Below are positions 1-6,762 of a DNA stretch of 61,983 nt, piece after piece. The stretch lies in NCBI GenBank assembly GCA_016280445.1, contig JAEEGS010000077.1, forward strand, positions 1-61,983. Reading direction: 5' to 3'. The number at the start of each line of letters is the position of its first letter. Position 1 is the stretch's first letter. Origin of the DNA: Bacteroidaceae bacterium (GTDB lineage: Bacteria > Bacteroidota > Bacteroidia > Bacteroidales > Bacteroidaceae). The notes under the pieces are model-generated. The model did not search any database. It had not been told where the DNA came from and saw nothing but the letters and a program-made list of their open reading frames with translations. Made by a program: the position numbers and the translations under genes.

Positions 1-456
1 ACACCCGCCTCATTGCGTGTGCCGGATGAGGAGCTGAAGGGTATCACAGACGGTCAACAGCTCTTCGAGAACATCGTTAAGCCATTCAAGGGGTATGTCA
101 TCTATGTGGATGTATGGGGAACATGGTGCGGTCCCTGCCGTGCCCAAATGGAAAATGTGCCCGACCTGAAGAAGGCACTGGAAGGTAAGCCTGTGGTATA
201 TCTTTATTTCTGCAACAACAGTCCCGAGGACTCGTGGCGCACCTTTATCATCCAAAAGCATCTCGATACCGACAATGCCGTCCACTACAACCTGCCTCGT
301 GAACAGGAGAGTGCCATCGAGCGTTATTTGGAGGTAAGCGGCTTTCCCACCTACCGTCTTGTAGATACCAAGGGCCAGCTTATGCCAGGCGCGGCCCAAT
401 GGCCCTCCAATATCAGCGGCGTTGTCGCAGCCGTAGAGCAATTGCTGAATAAATGA
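1..456 (+). CDS. Thioredoxin-like (TlpA/ResA type) protein, 5' end outside window
   Basis: The reading frame is open at the left edge, so only the C-terminal part (about 152 residues) is present. It holds a thioredoxin fold with the redox motif WCGPC after the strand YVDVWGT, and a cis-Pro strand SGFPTYRLVD near the end. Proteins of this TlpA/ResA class are usually envelope-bound thiol-disulfide reductases in Bacteroidota, often with an N-terminal DUF4369-like domain that would lie upstream of this window. A second thioredoxin-like gene follows 87 bases downstream, so the two form a tandem family. The substrate cannot be told from sequence. Confidence 0.85.
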   Translation, partial: TPASLRVPDEELKGITDGQQLFENIVKPFKGYVIYVDVWGTWCGPCRAQMENVPDLKKALEGKPVVYLYFCNNSPEDSWRTFIIQKHLDTDNAVHYNLPREQESAIERYLEVSGFPTYRLVDTKGQLMPGAAQWPSNISGVVAAVEQLLNK

Positions 457-543
457 ACAAATAATCGAGAAATCAACATGATGTAGAACCATTTAACGAA
501 GAATTTGCACGATTTAAGAAGATAAAATAAAAACGAAACAAAT

Positions 544-1635
544 ATGAAGAAAACCATCATTACCATCCTGCTTGTCCTCGTCACAATGGCGGGGCAGGGG
601 CAAGTGAAATGCCACGTAACGGGTACGGTTGCCGAAGGGACTAAGGCCGTCGGACTTGTCATCTACCGCGACGGCACTGACCCGAAGGACAGCCCACTGA
701 AACTGACCGTGAAGGATGGGCGTTTCGAGTGCGATGTGGAGGATACGCAGGTTGAACGGTGGCACATCGTGGACTTCGGCGAGGTTCTGGAGAAAGGCAT
801 GACGAGCCGCAGCGATGCATTCTTTTCTGAGGACGGGGCGAACATCACCATCAGCCTCGATGGCGACAAGTTCAAGGTCACTTCTACGGGCAAGGAGTAT
901 CAGCAATGGCAGGCAATGGAGCAAGCCACCAATGCAAAGTTCCGACCACTTTATGAGGCGTTGGATGGGAACGACGAGACGGCAGCGAACGAACTGGAGC
1001 GCCGATACCATCAGTGGACGCTCAACTACTATAAAGCTCACCCGATGCTTGGTTTCCTGCTTGAACTTGACGGGCGGCTCAAAGGCTTCCACTACAATGA
1101 TACTGGCCTTGCCGCCATGCTCGACATCTATCATCGCCTTTATGCCGACCTTTACAGCGACCATCCCGTTCACCAGCGTATTGCCGAACAGGAGGCCTTA
1201 GGCTATCAGATTTGTGGTCACAAGTACAGCGATTATGACATTCGCACGATGGACGGTCAGCAAGTCCACGCTTCCGACTATTACAAAGACCGCCTAACGC
1301 TCGTCATCTGCTGGGCATCGTGGTGTGCTCCCTGCATCCGCGAGGCCAACGACATTATACCTCTCTACAACCAGTATCACGACCGAGGTCTGAACATGTT
1401 CAGCCTTGCTCATGAGTTCAAGTCCACCGATGCCATGCGCAAGGCCGTCGAGCGCAACGGCTACCCGTGGCCCTGCCTCGTTGACCTCGACGATGAGTTC
1501 GGAGTGTTCAAGAAGCACGGCACCGCCAACAGTGCCCTGTTCCTCATCGACCGCGACGGCACCATCATCTCCGTACCCAACAGTGTAGAGGAACTCGAAC
1601 AGCAATTGCAGAAGATTTTTAAAGAAAATAAATAA
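544..1635 (+). CDS. Secreted TlpA-like thiol-disulfide oxidoreductase
   Basis: The 363-residue protein starts with a signal peptide (MKKTIITILLVLVTMAGQGQ). A beta-rich N-terminal region of about 25-130 resembles the DUF4369 domain, followed by a helical linker. A C-terminal thioredoxin domain (about 230-360) carries the motif CWASWCAPC with redox cysteines near 261 and 264. The family is expected to act in the periplasm or at the outer membrane in thiol-disulfide exchange. It is the second member of a tandem pair. The first bases of the gene (ATGAAGAAAACCATCAT) resemble two orphan start-like sequences at 1648 and 2376, which suggests further copies once stood downstream. Confidence 0.85.
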   Translation: MKKTIITILLVLVTMAGQGQVKCHVTGTVAEGTKAVGLVIYRDGTDPKDSPLKLTVKDGRFECDVEDTQVERWHIVDFGEVLEKGMTSRSDAFFSEDGANITISLDGDKFKVTSTGKEYQQWQAMEQATNAKFRPLYEALDGNDETAANELERRYHQWTLNYYKAHPMLGFLLELDGRLKGFHYNDTGLAAMLDIYHRLYADLYSDHPVHQRIAEQEALGYQICGHKYSDYDIRTMDGQQVHASDYYKDRLTLVICWASWCAPCIREANDIIPLYNQYHDRGLNMFSLAHEFKSTDAMRKAVERNGYPWPCLVDLDDEFGVFKKHGTANSALFLIDRDGTIISVPNSVEELEQQLQKIFKENK

Positions 1636-1647
1636 GAGAAACGAAAA

Positions 1648-1668
1648 ATGAACAAGAAAACCATCATC
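1648..1668 (+). repeat. 21-bp direct repeat, left copy (orphan start)
   Basis: A 21-base sequence starting ATGAACAAGAAAACCATC is identical to the sequence at 2376-2396. Here it opens a nine-codon frame that stops at once. Both copies resemble the start of the thioredoxin-like gene at 544 (shared AAGAAAACCATCAT), so they look like gene-start remnants. The two copies bracket the two small genes at 1674-2347. Confidence 0.8.
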
Positions 1669-1673
1669 ATTAA

Positions 1674-2000
1674 ATGATTTCTATGTTAGCATTTGAGATA
1701 AAGATAAATGATTCTGCGCCGATGGTAGTTGCTGCGGATAATCATGTTATTGCTGATTTTATCTATGGTGTTTCGGCAATCAACCCAAACAGCGTCTTAA
1801 TCGCTGGATTTGACGACTTCAACCGTTACATCTGGCTTGATGGGGAAATACATCATAATGATGAAGTCCATATCCGCTTGGTCGATGTTGGCAAAGATAA
1901 AGTATCAGTTCCATTAAAGACAACAAAGGAGAGTCTGGAACGCTTGAAAGAGAAATACGACAAACTCCAACAAGAACTAAAAAACAAGGGACTAATATGA
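1674..2000 (+). CDS. Small protein of unknown function (cassette gene 1)
   Basis: A 108-residue protein with no signal peptide; I do not recognise a named family. An alternative ATG lies at 1683 (MLAFEIKIN). It looks like a small beta-rich protein: FEIKIN at the start, then AGFDDF, IWLDGEI and DEVHIRLVDVG, ending in a charged helix (KESLERLKEKYDKLQQELKNK). The next gene overlaps by four bases (ATGA), so translation is coupled. The core motif (W, then G/N-D-E-V/I, then alternating hydrophobics) is shared with that neighbour, so the two are probably distant paralogues. Similar small proteins occur near toxin and immunity loci in Bacteroidales, but that role is only a guess. Confidence 0.7.
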   Translation: MISMLAFEIKINDSAPMVVAADNHVIADFIYGVSAINPNSVLIAGFDDFNRYIWLDGEIHHNDEVHIRLVDVGKDKVSVPLKTTKESLERLKEKYDKLQQELKNKGLI

Positions 2001-2347
2001 AAGGTATAATTGTAAAAAGCAGCGTTGCGGAAAAGGATGAGATTACTAAGGTTGCAATTCCAAATGGTATTGCAACTGCTATGCTGACAATTTCACGCAA
2101 TGACGAGGTTGTCTGGGGAATAGGAGCAATGACGATGCCTGAAGGCAAAAGCCTATCTTGGAATGGAGGAAGCATGAATGTCGGTGACATCATCTGTCTT
2201 AAGTTTACGGATGTCGACAAGCCAAGCCAACCGCTAAGCCAAGAGTCCATTGCTAACCAATCATCTGATGACACCAGAGAATGGGATTTCAAACTTGAAA
2301 GGTATCACAGATTAAAAGCATATCTTGAGGACGAACATGTGATTTAG
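1997..2347 (+). CDS. Small protein of unknown function (cassette gene 2)
   Basis: A 116-residue protein without signal peptide or membrane segment. It overlaps the preceding gene by ATGA. The middle reads LSWNGGSMNVGDIICLKFTD, which parallels IWLDGEIHHNDEVHIRLVD in gene 1, so the pair likely arose by duplication and divergence. The C-terminal third is charged and helical (REWDFKLERYHRLKAYLEDE). Function is unknown. The pair is bracketed by 21-bp direct repeats, which suggests it entered or was duplicated as a unit. Confidence 0.7.
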   Translation: MKGIIVKSSVAEKDEITKVAIPNGIATAMLTISRNDEVVWGIGAMTMPEGKSLSWNGGSMNVGDIICLKFTDVDKPSQPLSQESIANQSSDDTREWDFKLERYHRLKAYLEDEHVI

Positions 2348-2375
2348 TGGATTAAATGGTAAAAACAAAATGTAT

Positions 2376-2396
2376 ATGAACAAGAAAACCATCATC
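2376..2396 (+). repeat. 21-bp direct repeat, right copy (orphan start)
   Basis: Identical to 1648-1668. Here the ATG opens a frame that runs into GC-rich sequence of no recognisable family (KKTIIPTRSWTSQAS...) and stops at about 2513. From 2348 to 2689 I see no intact gene. The stretch holds this repeat, a GC-rich block (about 2397-2500) with small hairpins such as CTTGG/CCAAG, and a peptidase-like remnant at 2545-2610. Confidence 0.75.
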
Positions 2397-2544
2397 CCCA
2401 CACGTTCTTGGACGAGCCAAGCGTCTCCTTCGTCGTCGAGCGCCCGCTCGCCTGTTCGCGACGGGCGGCGGGGAGGTTTTCTTAGAGACGGCGCGAATAG
2501 TAAACAGATTGTTTAACCCTCTAAACAGGAAAGGACGGTGAACG

Positions 2545-2610
2545 GCACAGAGAGAAAGACGGACAGAAACCTCGGTCTCTAATGACGAAGCCATCAAGAT
2601 TTATGTTTGA
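2545..2610 (+). pseudogene. Remnant similar to the N-terminus of the M15 peptidase downstream
   Basis: Translated in frame from 2545, the segment gives AQRERRTETSVSNDEAIKIY and then V and a stop. The mature N-terminus of the next gene reads ALREWTPATVVSDEAIKAY. The shared core is V-S-(N)-D-E-A-I-K-x-Y, with one residue gap before it. The match is short (about 20 residues) and in the same orientation, so it is best explained as debris of a duplicated gene start. Chance cannot be fully excluded. Confidence 0.45.
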
Positions 2611-2689
2611 GCAGCTACTTATTGTCACATTTTTGAATGGGAAATGTGAAGTATTTACAACATTTTACTGAAATATGATTTCTTTTCCG

Positions 2690-2698
2690 TACTTTTGC
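2690..2698 (+). promoter_or_regulatory. -7 element TACTTTTGC of the M15 peptidase gene
   Basis: TACTTTTGC matches the Bacteroidota -7 consensus TAnnTTTG(C). It lies 25 bases before the ATG at 2723 and downstream of an in-frame ATG at 2675, so it rules out the upstream start. No good -33 TTG is seen at the ideal distance. Confidence 0.6.
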
Positions 2699-2722
2699 AA
2701 ACAAAAAACAAAACATGTGACA

Positions 2723-3436
2723 ATGAGAACAATTCTGTTATTCCTCCTCTCCATTCTTCTATGTTCTTTTTATGCTCCTGAAGAGACAAAAGCGTTGCGT
2801 GAATGGACACCTGCCACCGTCGTCAGCGACGAGGCAATAAAGGCATATAGTATCGACTCCTGCTTCAAGGCGTATCCTATCAGCGATGCCATCTTCAGCC
2901 GCATGCAGGGAAAGTCTTACAAGAAAGATTGTACAATACCGCGCTCTCATCTTCGCTATCTTCACGTCTTGCATCGCAACGTGGATGGCAATACGCAATT
3001 GGGAGAATTGGTGTGCAGCGCCGAGATTGCCAACGACCTGCTTGACATCTTCCGCAAACTATACGATGCCGGCTACAAGATTGAGCGCATGGTGCTAATC
3101 GATGAGTATGATGCCGACGACGAACGAAGTATGGCTGCCAATAACTCTTCCTGTTTCAATTTCCGTGTTGTGTCTGGCAGCAAAACACTCTCCAAGCATG
3201 CGCAAGGTCTTGCCATTGACATCAATCCTCTCTACAACCCCTGCATCCGCTTTAGCACAGGCAAAGTAGAGCCTGCCAATGGCAAACCATACGCAACCAA
3301 CCGAACAGCCAAACAAAAGACGCCTGTCCCGTTCATCAACACCTCCGACCTCTGTTATAAACTCTTCAAACAGCATGGTTTCATTTGGGGTGGTTCATGG
3401 ACTACCGTCAAAGACTATCAGCATTTCGAAAAATAG
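2723..3436 (+). CDS. Secreted M15-family peptidase (D-Ala-D-Ala carboxypeptidase-like)
   Basis: The start at 2723 gives 237 residues and puts a signal peptide first (MRTILLFLLSILLCSFYA). An upstream in-frame ATG at 2675 lies before the -7 element and is rejected. The zinc-peptidase motif is clear: SKHAQGLAIDINPLYNP (H-x(6)-D type, near residues 158-174) and the C-terminal DYQHFEK, which supplies another metal ligand. This matches the M15_4 (VanY/peptidoglycan L,D- or D,D-peptidase) group. It probably trims peptidoglycan peptides in the periplasm. It is monocistronic, with a stem-loop directly downstream. Confidence 0.85.
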   Translation: MRTILLFLLSILLCSFYAPEETKALREWTPATVVSDEAIKAYSIDSCFKAYPISDAIFSRMQGKSYKKDCTIPRSHLRYLHVLHRNVDGNTQLGELVCSAEIANDLLDIFRKLYDAGYKIERMVLIDEYDADDERSMAANNSSCFNFRVVSGSKTLSKHAQGLAIDINPLYNPCIRFSTGKVEPANGKPYATNRTAKQKTPVPFINTSDLCYKLFKQHGFIWGGSWTTVKDYQHFEK

Positions 3437-3469
3437 TTCTGTTTCACAACAATCACTTGAAAAACAAAA

Positions 3470-3497
3470 AAAGGGGTAGTCGCTTGACTACCCCTTT
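3470..3497 (-). terminator. Bidirectional terminator between M15 peptidase and tRNA-Ser
   Basis: Stem AAAGGGGTAGTC with GACTACCCCTTT and a four-base loop. On the minus strand it is followed by a long T-run (read from AAAAACAAAAAAA), so it ends the tRNA-Ser transcript well. On the plus strand the T-run is only three bases. Confidence 0.8.
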
Positions 3498-3500
3498 AAG

Positions 3501-3587
3501 CGGAAAGTGAGGGATTCGAACCCCCGGAACAGTTACCCGTTCACCGCATTTCGAGTGCGGCCCGATCGACCACTCCGGCAACTTTCC
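3501..3587 (-). tRNA. tRNA-Ser (anticodon CGA)
   Basis: Read on the minus strand, the acceptor stem is GGAAAGT/ACTTTCC with discriminator G. The anticodon stem-loop is CCGCA-CTCGAAA-TGCGG, anticodon CGA, reading UCG. A long class II variable arm and the T-arm GGGGGTTCGAATCCC follow. The 3' CCA is not encoded. No promoter lies directly upstream. The gene follows the structured RNA at 3629-3919, with a hairpin at 3592-3627 in between, so the two are likely co-transcribed and processed. Confidence 0.95.
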
Positions 3588-3628
3588 TTGCAAAGGGTGA
3601 ACCTATATGAAGATAGGCTCACCCTTTA

Positions 3629-3919
3629 TAAAAGCCGGGAGGAGATGTGATGAAACTCCGACGTGATAAGATTTGAGTATTTACCGTCCTTTGTAATCCA
3701 CCGACTCTATGGTTTCCAGAGGCCGAACCTCCATGTTCAGAGACATGGCGACTTCTGGGTTGTGGCCCGCCATTAAACGGTAAAATCATCTCGGTTTCAA
3801 TGTATAATTTGATGAGTATCCCGATCGATCCTGTACCCCGGCTATATGTATAAAATCAGACGATTCCTTCCTCTTTTCAGGGGTTCTTCTCTCTCGAAGT
3901 TGACCGTCTTCTTTCTTTT
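3629..3919 (-). ncRNA. Structured non-coding RNA, rod-like (6S-like candidate)
   Basis: No frame is open here. On the minus strand a perfect promoter ends at about 3926, and the transcript would run about 290 bases toward tRNA-Ser. Long-range pairs fold it into a rod. The outer stem is AGCCGGG (3837-3843) with CCCGGCT (about 3632-3638). Next is TGAAACCGA (3791-3799) with TCGGAGTTTCA (3652-3662). Then TTTACCGT (3777-3784) with ACGGTAAA (3680-3687). At the tip are two mutually exclusive hairpins: ATGGCG/CGCCAT (3745-3773) and CCATGT/ACATGG (3731-3748). A long double-stranded rod with its own housekeeping promoter fits 6S RNA. RNase P, tmRNA and SRP RNA hallmarks were not found. The family assignment is inference. 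Confidence 0.55.
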
Positions 3920-3925
3920 CTGTTA

Positions 3926-3957
3926 GCAAAGGTAACACATAATATAAACAAAAACAA
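3926..3957 (-). promoter_or_regulatory. Promoter of the structured RNA
   Basis: On the minus strand: TTG (3955-3957), 20 bases, then TACCTTTGC (3926-3934), a perfect Bacteroidota promoter. The -33 element lies inside the degQ terminator stem. Confidence 0.75.
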
Positions 3958-3993
3958 GGGATTTGAAGAAAATTTTCTCAAATCCCTTGTTTT
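3951..3993 (-). terminator. degQ terminator
   Basis: Perfect 16-bp stem AAAACAAGGGATTTGA with TCAAATCCCTTGTTTT around an 11-base loop, followed by a T-rich tail in the minus direction. It starts 18 bases after the degQ stop. Confidence 0.9.
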
Positions 3994-4010
3994 TTAACAT
4001 TCCAGCCCTC

Positions 4011-5543
4011 TTATTCACCCAAGTACACTGCAAATGACATGGCTCTGCCAGCAGGAGTCTTACCCCAAATAAAGAGCGTCTGTTCATCGCTTGCCTGCGC
4101 AGATCTGAAAACAGATTCCATGTCTGCCGAGGACTTTATATTCTGGTTGTTCGCCTTCAGAATGATAAATCCTTCAGGTACACCAGCATCCCTCAGATAA
4201 CCAGACTTCAAGTTGGTCACTTGGACACCATACGAGAGGTTCAGCGTCTTCTTTTGACTGTCGGTCAGTTCCTTGAACTCTGCACCCAACGCATCCACTT
4301 TCTGTGTCTTGATCACACTCGTACTACCCTTTGCGTTGCGGAACGTGATGGTTGTGGACTTCTGCTTCTTGTCACGGATGTAACCAATCTCGGCTTTGTC
4401 GCCAGGATGGAATTTGGTGGTAGATTCCTGCAACTCCGACATCTTCGTAATCTTCTTTCCATCGACGGACACAATGATATCACCACTCTTAATACCAGCC
4501 TCAGCTGCTGCTCCGTCTTCGAGCACTTCTGCCACATACACACCGTCAACCGTTCCAAAATCAGCTGTGAACTTATCATCTTTCGACTTTTGCTCGTCCA
4601 CATAGTCGCGCAACGTCATGCCACTCACGCCAAGCATGGCACGCTGAACCGTTCCATAAGCCTGCAAGTCGGCCACCACTTTCTTCATAATGGTGGTAGG
4701 AATGGCGAAACCGTATCCTGTGAAAGAGCCTGTCTGCGAATACAGCATAGCGTTGATGCCCACCAACTCACCACGAGTGTTCACCAGAGCACCACCCGAG
4801 TTGCCTGCATTGATGGCAGCATCCGTCTGAATGAATGACTCAATACCATTTTTGTGTGCACCCAAATTACGTGCCTTTGCCGACACGATGCCTGCCGTTA
4901 CAGTTGAAGTGAGGTTGAACGGATTGCCTACTGCAAGTACCCACTCGCCTACTTTCAACTGGTCGGAGTCGCCGATAACGATTGTTGGAAGTCCTTTGGC
5001 ATCAATCTTCAAGAGAGCAAGATCTGTGTCGGCATCCAAACCAATGACACGTGCCGTGAACTCACGGTTGTCGTTCAGCGTGATGGTAATTTCGTCTGCA
5101 TTCTCCACCACGTGATTGTTGGTTACGATATAACCATCCTCCGAGATGATGACACCCGACCCCGCCGACTCACGCTTGGGAGTTTCCACCTGACGGCGCT
5201 GCATACCGCCACCACGGCCGAAGAAGTCGCCAAAGAAATCCTCAAAGGGATCTCGATATTCTATGGTCTGCGTCTTACCTTTCTGTACAACTTTAATATA
5301 CACCACAGCGTTGCAAGCCTTTTCCGCCGCTTCTGTCAAGTCGACGGGCTGCACTGTTGGGGCTGTCACGTTTGAGAGTTGCATCAAGCCCGTGTTTTCA
5401 GTTGCGGGCTCCATCTTTGTAGTCACAGGTAAAAGTGAACTAACTGATTTTTGAGAGAGAGAATAGGCAAAAGCACCTGTCAATCCCGAAAAAAAGGCAA
5501 CACATACCAGTGTGCCATAAAATCTTTTTGTAGTCTGCTTCAT
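4011..5543 (-). CDS. degQ: Periplasmic serine protease of the Do/DegQ (HtrA) family
   Basis: A 510-residue protein with an N-terminal signal or anchor (LVCVAFFSGLTGAFAYSL). The trypsin-like domain (about 70-290) carries the full triad: His144 in TNNHVVENAD, Asp174 in DADTDLALLKI, Ser249 in NAGNSGGAL. Two PDZ domains follow (about 300-400 and 420-505; the second is divergent). An LA-loop-like insertion is rich in F and G (DPFEDFFGDFFGRGGG). It degrades or chaperones misfolded envelope proteins. The gene stands alone, with a strong terminator and a 370-base upstream region holding two palindromes that may control it. Confidence 0.95.
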   Translation of the reverse strand: MKQTTKRFYGTLVCVAFFSGLTGAFAYSLSQKSVSSLLPVTTKMEPATENTGLMQLSNVTAPTVQPVDLTEAAEKACNAVVYIKVVQKGKTQTIEYRDPFEDFFGDFFGRGGGMQRRQVETPKRESAGSGVIISEDGYIVTNNHVVENADEITITLNDNREFTARVIGLDADTDLALLKIDAKGLPTIVIGDSDQLKVGEWVLAVGNPFNLTSTVTAGIVSAKARNLGAHKNGIESFIQTDAAINAGNSGGALVNTRGELVGINAMLYSQTGSFTGYGFAIPTTIMKKVVADLQAYGTVQRAMLGVSGMTLRDYVDEQKSKDDKFTADFGTVDGVYVAEVLEDGAAAEAGIKSGDIIVSVDGKKITKMSELQESTTKFHPGDKAEIGYIRDKKQKSTTITFRNAKGSTSVIKTQKVDALGAEFKELTDSQKKTLNLSYGVQVTNLKSGYLRDAGVPEGFIILKANNQNIKSSADMESVFRSAQASDEQTLFIWGKTPAGRAMSFAVYLGE

Positions 5544-5659
5544 AGTCTTCTAACTATTCTTTTGGTTATCTTTTTGTTATGTTATTGTTCCACTTATCAT
5601 TGGATCGGTTCTCTTCCGACTCTATGCGTCTTGAGAAGGTCCATCCTCCGATTTCGGGC

Positions 5660-5690
5660 ACAAAATAACAACTATTTAGCGTCATGTCAA
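5660..5690 (-). promoter_or_regulatory. Possible degQ promoter
   Basis: On the minus strand TTG (in TTTTGACATG), about 20 bases, then TATTTTG. The -7 element is one T short of consensus, so this is tentative. It lies about 120 bases upstream of the degQ start. Confidence 0.35.
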
Positions 5691-5746
5691 AACATTTTTC
5701 CGCTATTTTTTCCTTTCTTTGATGTAGTTTAACAAATCCCCTTCAA

Positions 5747-5800
5747 GTGTTAACACCGATTAAGGGAGATTCTTAAATTTTTCACATTGTGTTAACACAA
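5747..5800. promoter_or_regulatory. Paired GTGTTAACAC palindromes upstream of degQ
   Basis: GTGTTAACAC occurs at 5747-5756 and again at 5789-5798, where it extends to TTGTGTTAACACAA. The centres are exactly 42 bases apart, four helical turns. This arrangement suits a dimeric regulator binding two sites on one face of the DNA. The region from 5544 to 5850 contains no gene; it holds these sites, the tentative degQ promoter and AT-rich sequence. Confidence 0.5.
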
Positions 5801-5850
5801 TCATTTGACTTGATTCTTTATCCCTCAACTTTGCCTATCAAATAAAAAAA

Positions 5851-5887
5851 TCCTCCGTAGTAACACCCTATTTGTCACTACGAAGGA
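5851..5887 (-). terminator. Terminator of the polysaccharide export gene
   Basis: Stem TCCTCCGTAGT with ACTACGAAGGA (one mismatch), followed in the minus direction by a T-run (A-run at 5844-5850). Confidence 0.8.
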
Positions 5888-5913
5888 CTCTATCAAATAT
5901 CTATGCGATTCTC

Positions 5914-6714
5914 TTATCGGAGAATGTTGTAGAGCAGAGAAGCCAACGAAACAAGAATGCTGGTGGAAGTGAACCACAGGCTTGTTTCAGAGCCAATACC
6001 AGAGTTCTTCGACTTGGCTTTGTTAGGCGTCACATAGATGATGTCGTTTTGCTGCAACTGATAGTAAGGAGAGTTGATGACATTGGCATCGTTCAGGTTG
6101 AGAGACACAATTTTCTTCTCACCTTGAGCACTTTCGCGAATAAGTTTCACGCAGTCACGCTGTCCCCAGATGGTCAGGTCGCCAGCCAATGCCAAGGCTT
6201 CAAAAATGTTCACTTTGCCTGTGCTGGCAGTATATTGCCCCGGACGTGCCACTTCGCCAAGAACTGAAATTTTGTAGTTGGACATTTGGACATACACCAA
6301 AGGAGTCTCTTTCGTGTAAGCACCCTGAATCTTGCTGGCAATCAGATTTTCCAATCCTGTCTTCGTCAAGCCCTGCACATACAACCTTCCCAAAATCGGG
6401 TAATTGATGTATCCCTCGTTATCCACCAGATAACTTTGCAGCTGCGTCTGAGAACTGAATCGCGTAGTTGTTGAATTGACGGTGTTGTCTATCTGCGTGG
6501 TCAAGTTGAACATCTTGACAGCCTCAGGGTCAACGGGATAGTTCACATGGATGACTAACTGATCCTTGGGCATGATTTTGGCATCGTAGAGCATCGTTGC
6601 AGGCGAGAGGTCCACGCTCTCACTATTCTGGAGATATGGAACGTTCTTGTAGGAAGTGCAACTGGCCATCGTCAACAAAACGGCCAACACATATATAAAT
6701 AAGGACTTTTTCAT
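5914..6714 (-). CDS. Polysaccharide export outer-membrane lipoprotein (Wza/EpsD-like)
   Basis: A 266-residue protein with a lipoprotein signal (LAVLLTMASC, Cys19) and the start of the mature protein typical of the family (TSYKNVPYLQNSE). The Poly_export domain (PKDQLVIHVNYPVDPEAVKMFN and YLVDNEGYINYPILGRLYVQG) is followed by an SLBB-type repeat (ISVLGEVARPGQYTAS...VNIFEALALAGDLT). A C-terminal hydrophobic helix (STSILVSLASLLYNIL) likely spans the outer membrane, as in Wza. It exports capsule or exopolysaccharide. The usual Wzc-like co-polymerase and glycosyltransferases are absent here. It lies 48 bases downstream of guaA with no promoter seen between, so read-through is possible. Confidence 0.85.
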   Translation of the reverse strand: MKKSLFIYVLAVLLTMASCTSYKNVPYLQNSESVDLSPATMLYDAKIMPKDQLVIHVNYPVDPEAVKMFNLTTQIDNTVNSTTTRFSSQTQLQSYLVDNEGYINYPILGRLYVQGLTKTGLENLIASKIQGAYTKETPLVYVQMSNYKISVLGEVARPGQYTASTGKVNIFEALALAGDLTIWGQRDCVKLIRESAQGEKKIVSLNLNDANVINSPYYQLQQNDIIYVTPNKAKSKNSGIGSETSLWFTSTSILVSLASLLYNILR

Positions 6715-6762
6715 ACTGGAAACTTCAATGTTTTATATTCTATTTTCTCAATTTCTGATTTC

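Noticed and set aside
2420-2450. Similarity of the GC-rich block (VSFVVERPLA) to the antisense translation of the thioredoxin gene (VSFIVVERPLM)
   Set aside because: It matches only a non-coding frame and inverted orientation; DNA identity is low, so it is probably chance.
3629-3919. RNase P RNA, tmRNA or SRP RNA
   Set aside because: The conserved RNase P core (GAGGAAAGTCC), the tmRNA tag frame and tRNA-like end, and the SRP GGAA-loop domain were not found on either strand.
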